Made by a program: the position numbers and the translations under genes. The notes beneath the pieces were generated by a model. That model was not told the origin of the DNA and did no database searches. It worked only from the letters and a program-made list of their open reading frames with translations. Shown piece after piece: positions 62,928 to 63,939 of a DNA stretch of 63,939 bases. Each line of letters starts with the position of its first letter. Position 1 is the first letter of the stretch. The DNA is from an uncultured SAR86 cluster bacterium (GTDB lineage: Bacteria > Pseudomonadota > Gammaproteobacteria > Magnimaribacterales > D2472): positions 1 to 63,939 of the forward strand of contig CABXXT010000007.1 of NCBI GenBank assembly GCA_902516285.1, in the 5' to 3' direction.

Positions 62928-63939
62928 ATGAATGATTACAAAAAACATATTGCAATTATTGGAGCAGGTATAGGTGGCCTTGCCTTAGGATGTTTTTTAA
63001 AAAAACATAAAATAGACTGCGTTATTTTTGAAAGATCATCTTCAATGAAACACCTTGGTGCAGGTATTTCTATTTCTCCAAATGGATTAAATATATTAAA
63101 AAAATTAGATTTGATTGACCAAATTAAAAAGATATCAGGTAATCCTAAAAGAGCATACTTTTATAATGAACTGAAAGAAATAACATCACTTCATATTGAC
63201 ATTGTCACAACATCTCGTGAATCACTTTACAAAGTATTATTAAATAGTTACTTATCTAAACAAGGTGAAATTTTATTTAACCATGAATTAAATGATATTG
63301 ATTTGCATAACAAGAAAATTAATTTCACTAATGGATTTACATCTCATGTTAATCACATTGTTGCCAGTGATGGACTAAATTCTAAATGCAGAAAAATAGC
63401 TTTTAAGGATGATGATAAGCCATTTTACAGTGGATATTCAGTGTGGAGATCAATATTATCTATGGATCAAAAAAATATTGAATTTTATCTTGGTAAAAAC
63501 TTTCATTCAGTAGTATATCCTATCAATTCTAAACAAGTTAGCTTTATAGCAGCAGTAAAAACAGACACTAAAACTAATGAATCATGGAGACAAGAAGGCT
63601 CTTTTAATGAGTTAGCAAATGATATTCCAGCTAATATTCTCGAAAGATTTCCGGCATTGAAAAAAAATAACTTATTTAAATGGGGTGTTTATATAAGAAA
63701 GGATATAACAAAACTTTTTAAAGAAAACATAACTTTCATTGGCGATGCTGCTCATCCAATTGTTCCATTTATGGGACAAGGGGGTTGTTTAGCACTTGAA
63801 GATGCATATGTTTTAGGAGAGTTATTTATCAAAAATAACAAGAATTATGGTTTGGCTCAAAAAATTTATAAAAATAATAGATCAAAAAGGATTAAATATA
63901 TTCAAAGAAGATCACTAAACCAAGCAAAGCTCAATCATA
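62928..63939 (+). CDS. FAD-dependent monooxygenase (3' end cut by window)
   Basis: Read directly from the sequence starting at the ATG at 62928; the frame stays open to the end of the window (337 codons). The N-terminal FAD motif is IAIIGAGIGGLALGCFL, a middle segment HIVASDGLNSKCRK corresponds to the DG motif binding both FAD and NAD(P)H, and GDAAHPIVPFMGQGGCLALEDAYVL is the third FAD motif (read as GDAAHPIVPFMGQGG then LALEDA). This is the UbiH/salicylate hydroxylase type. Substrate is unknown. Confidence 0.9.
   Translation, partial: MNDYKKHIAIIGAGIGGLALGCFLKKHKIDCVIFERSSSMKHLGAGISISPNGLNILKKLDLIDQIKKISGNPKRAYFYNELKEITSLHIDIVTTSRESLYKVLLNSYLSKQGEILFNHELNDIDLHNKKINFTNGFTSHVNHIVASDGLNSKCRKIAFKDDDKPFYSGYSVWRSILSMDQKNIEFYLGKNFHSVVYPINSKQVSFIAAVKTDTKTNESWRQEGSFNELANDIPANILERFPALKKNNLFKWGVYIRKDITKLFKENITFIGDAAHPIVPFMGQGGCLALEDAYVLGELFIKNNKNYGLAQKIYKNNRSKRIKYIQRRSLNQAKLNH

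Overview
The window is a gene-dense, AT-rich chromosomal segment of a gammaproteobacterium with a streamlined genome. The base composition, gene order (rimM-trmD-rplS, then xerD-dsbC-hom-thrC-prfB-lysS; sdhE/ygfZ-rpoE-rseA-mucD; lepA-lepB-rnc-era-recO-acpS-adk-tsaB; queA-tgt-yajC-secD-secF; suhB/trmJ) and a large TonB-dependent receptor suggest a marine SAR86-like heterotroph. That assignment is inference from gene content, not from a marker-gene tree. Intergenic gaps are mostly a few bases, many genes overlap at ATGA or TAATG junctions, and several convergent pairs share their stop codons.

Layout. 1-9.2 kb: ribosome maturation, tRNA methylation, L19 with a very long acidic N-terminal extension, XerD, DsbC, threonine synthesis, RF2 without its programmed frameshift, and LysS. 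9.2-20.1 kb: malate dehydrogenase, a short-chain dehydrogenase, a GST, class Ia ribonucleotide reductase with NrdR and DnaA boxes, glycerol kinase, an orphan ABC ATPase and SerA. 20.1-20.4 kb: an intergenic region with a palindromic cluster of DnaA boxes, then ung. 21-24.8 kb: YgfZ/SdhE and a condensed sigma-E module in which RseA appears fused to the tail of RseB, followed by a DegP/MucD protease. 24.9-34.4 kb: one long, tightly packed plus-strand run from lepA to a small unknown gene, including an internally deleted TsaB.

34.4-43.8 kb: a cadherin/cupredoxin lipoprotein, tRNA-Leu, queuosine genes, Sec accessory genes, a SuhB with an eroded metal site, TrmJ and tRNA-Glu. 43.8-63.9 kb is the accessory half. 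It contains a PhoD-like enzyme, three NTF2-fold proteins, a set of exported ferredoxin-like (ABM-like) proteins including paralogues at 46.2 and 62.1 kb, an RRM protein and alanine dehydrogenase. It also holds a run of redox enzymes suited to hydrophobic alcohols or ketones (3beta-HSD-like SDR, steroid 5-alpha-reductase-like membrane protein, GMC oxidoreductase), a patatin, a TonB-dependent receptor, an M64-type metallopeptidase lipoprotein with an overlapping partner, tRNA-Gly, and the start of an FAD monooxygenase cut by the window end.

The most notable signals are the L19 extension, the RseA-RseB fusion, the compact TsaB, the SuhB with lost metal ligands, and the family of exported tandem ferredoxin-like proteins with no obvious function. 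No CRISPR array, rRNA operon, insertion sequence or prophage was seen.
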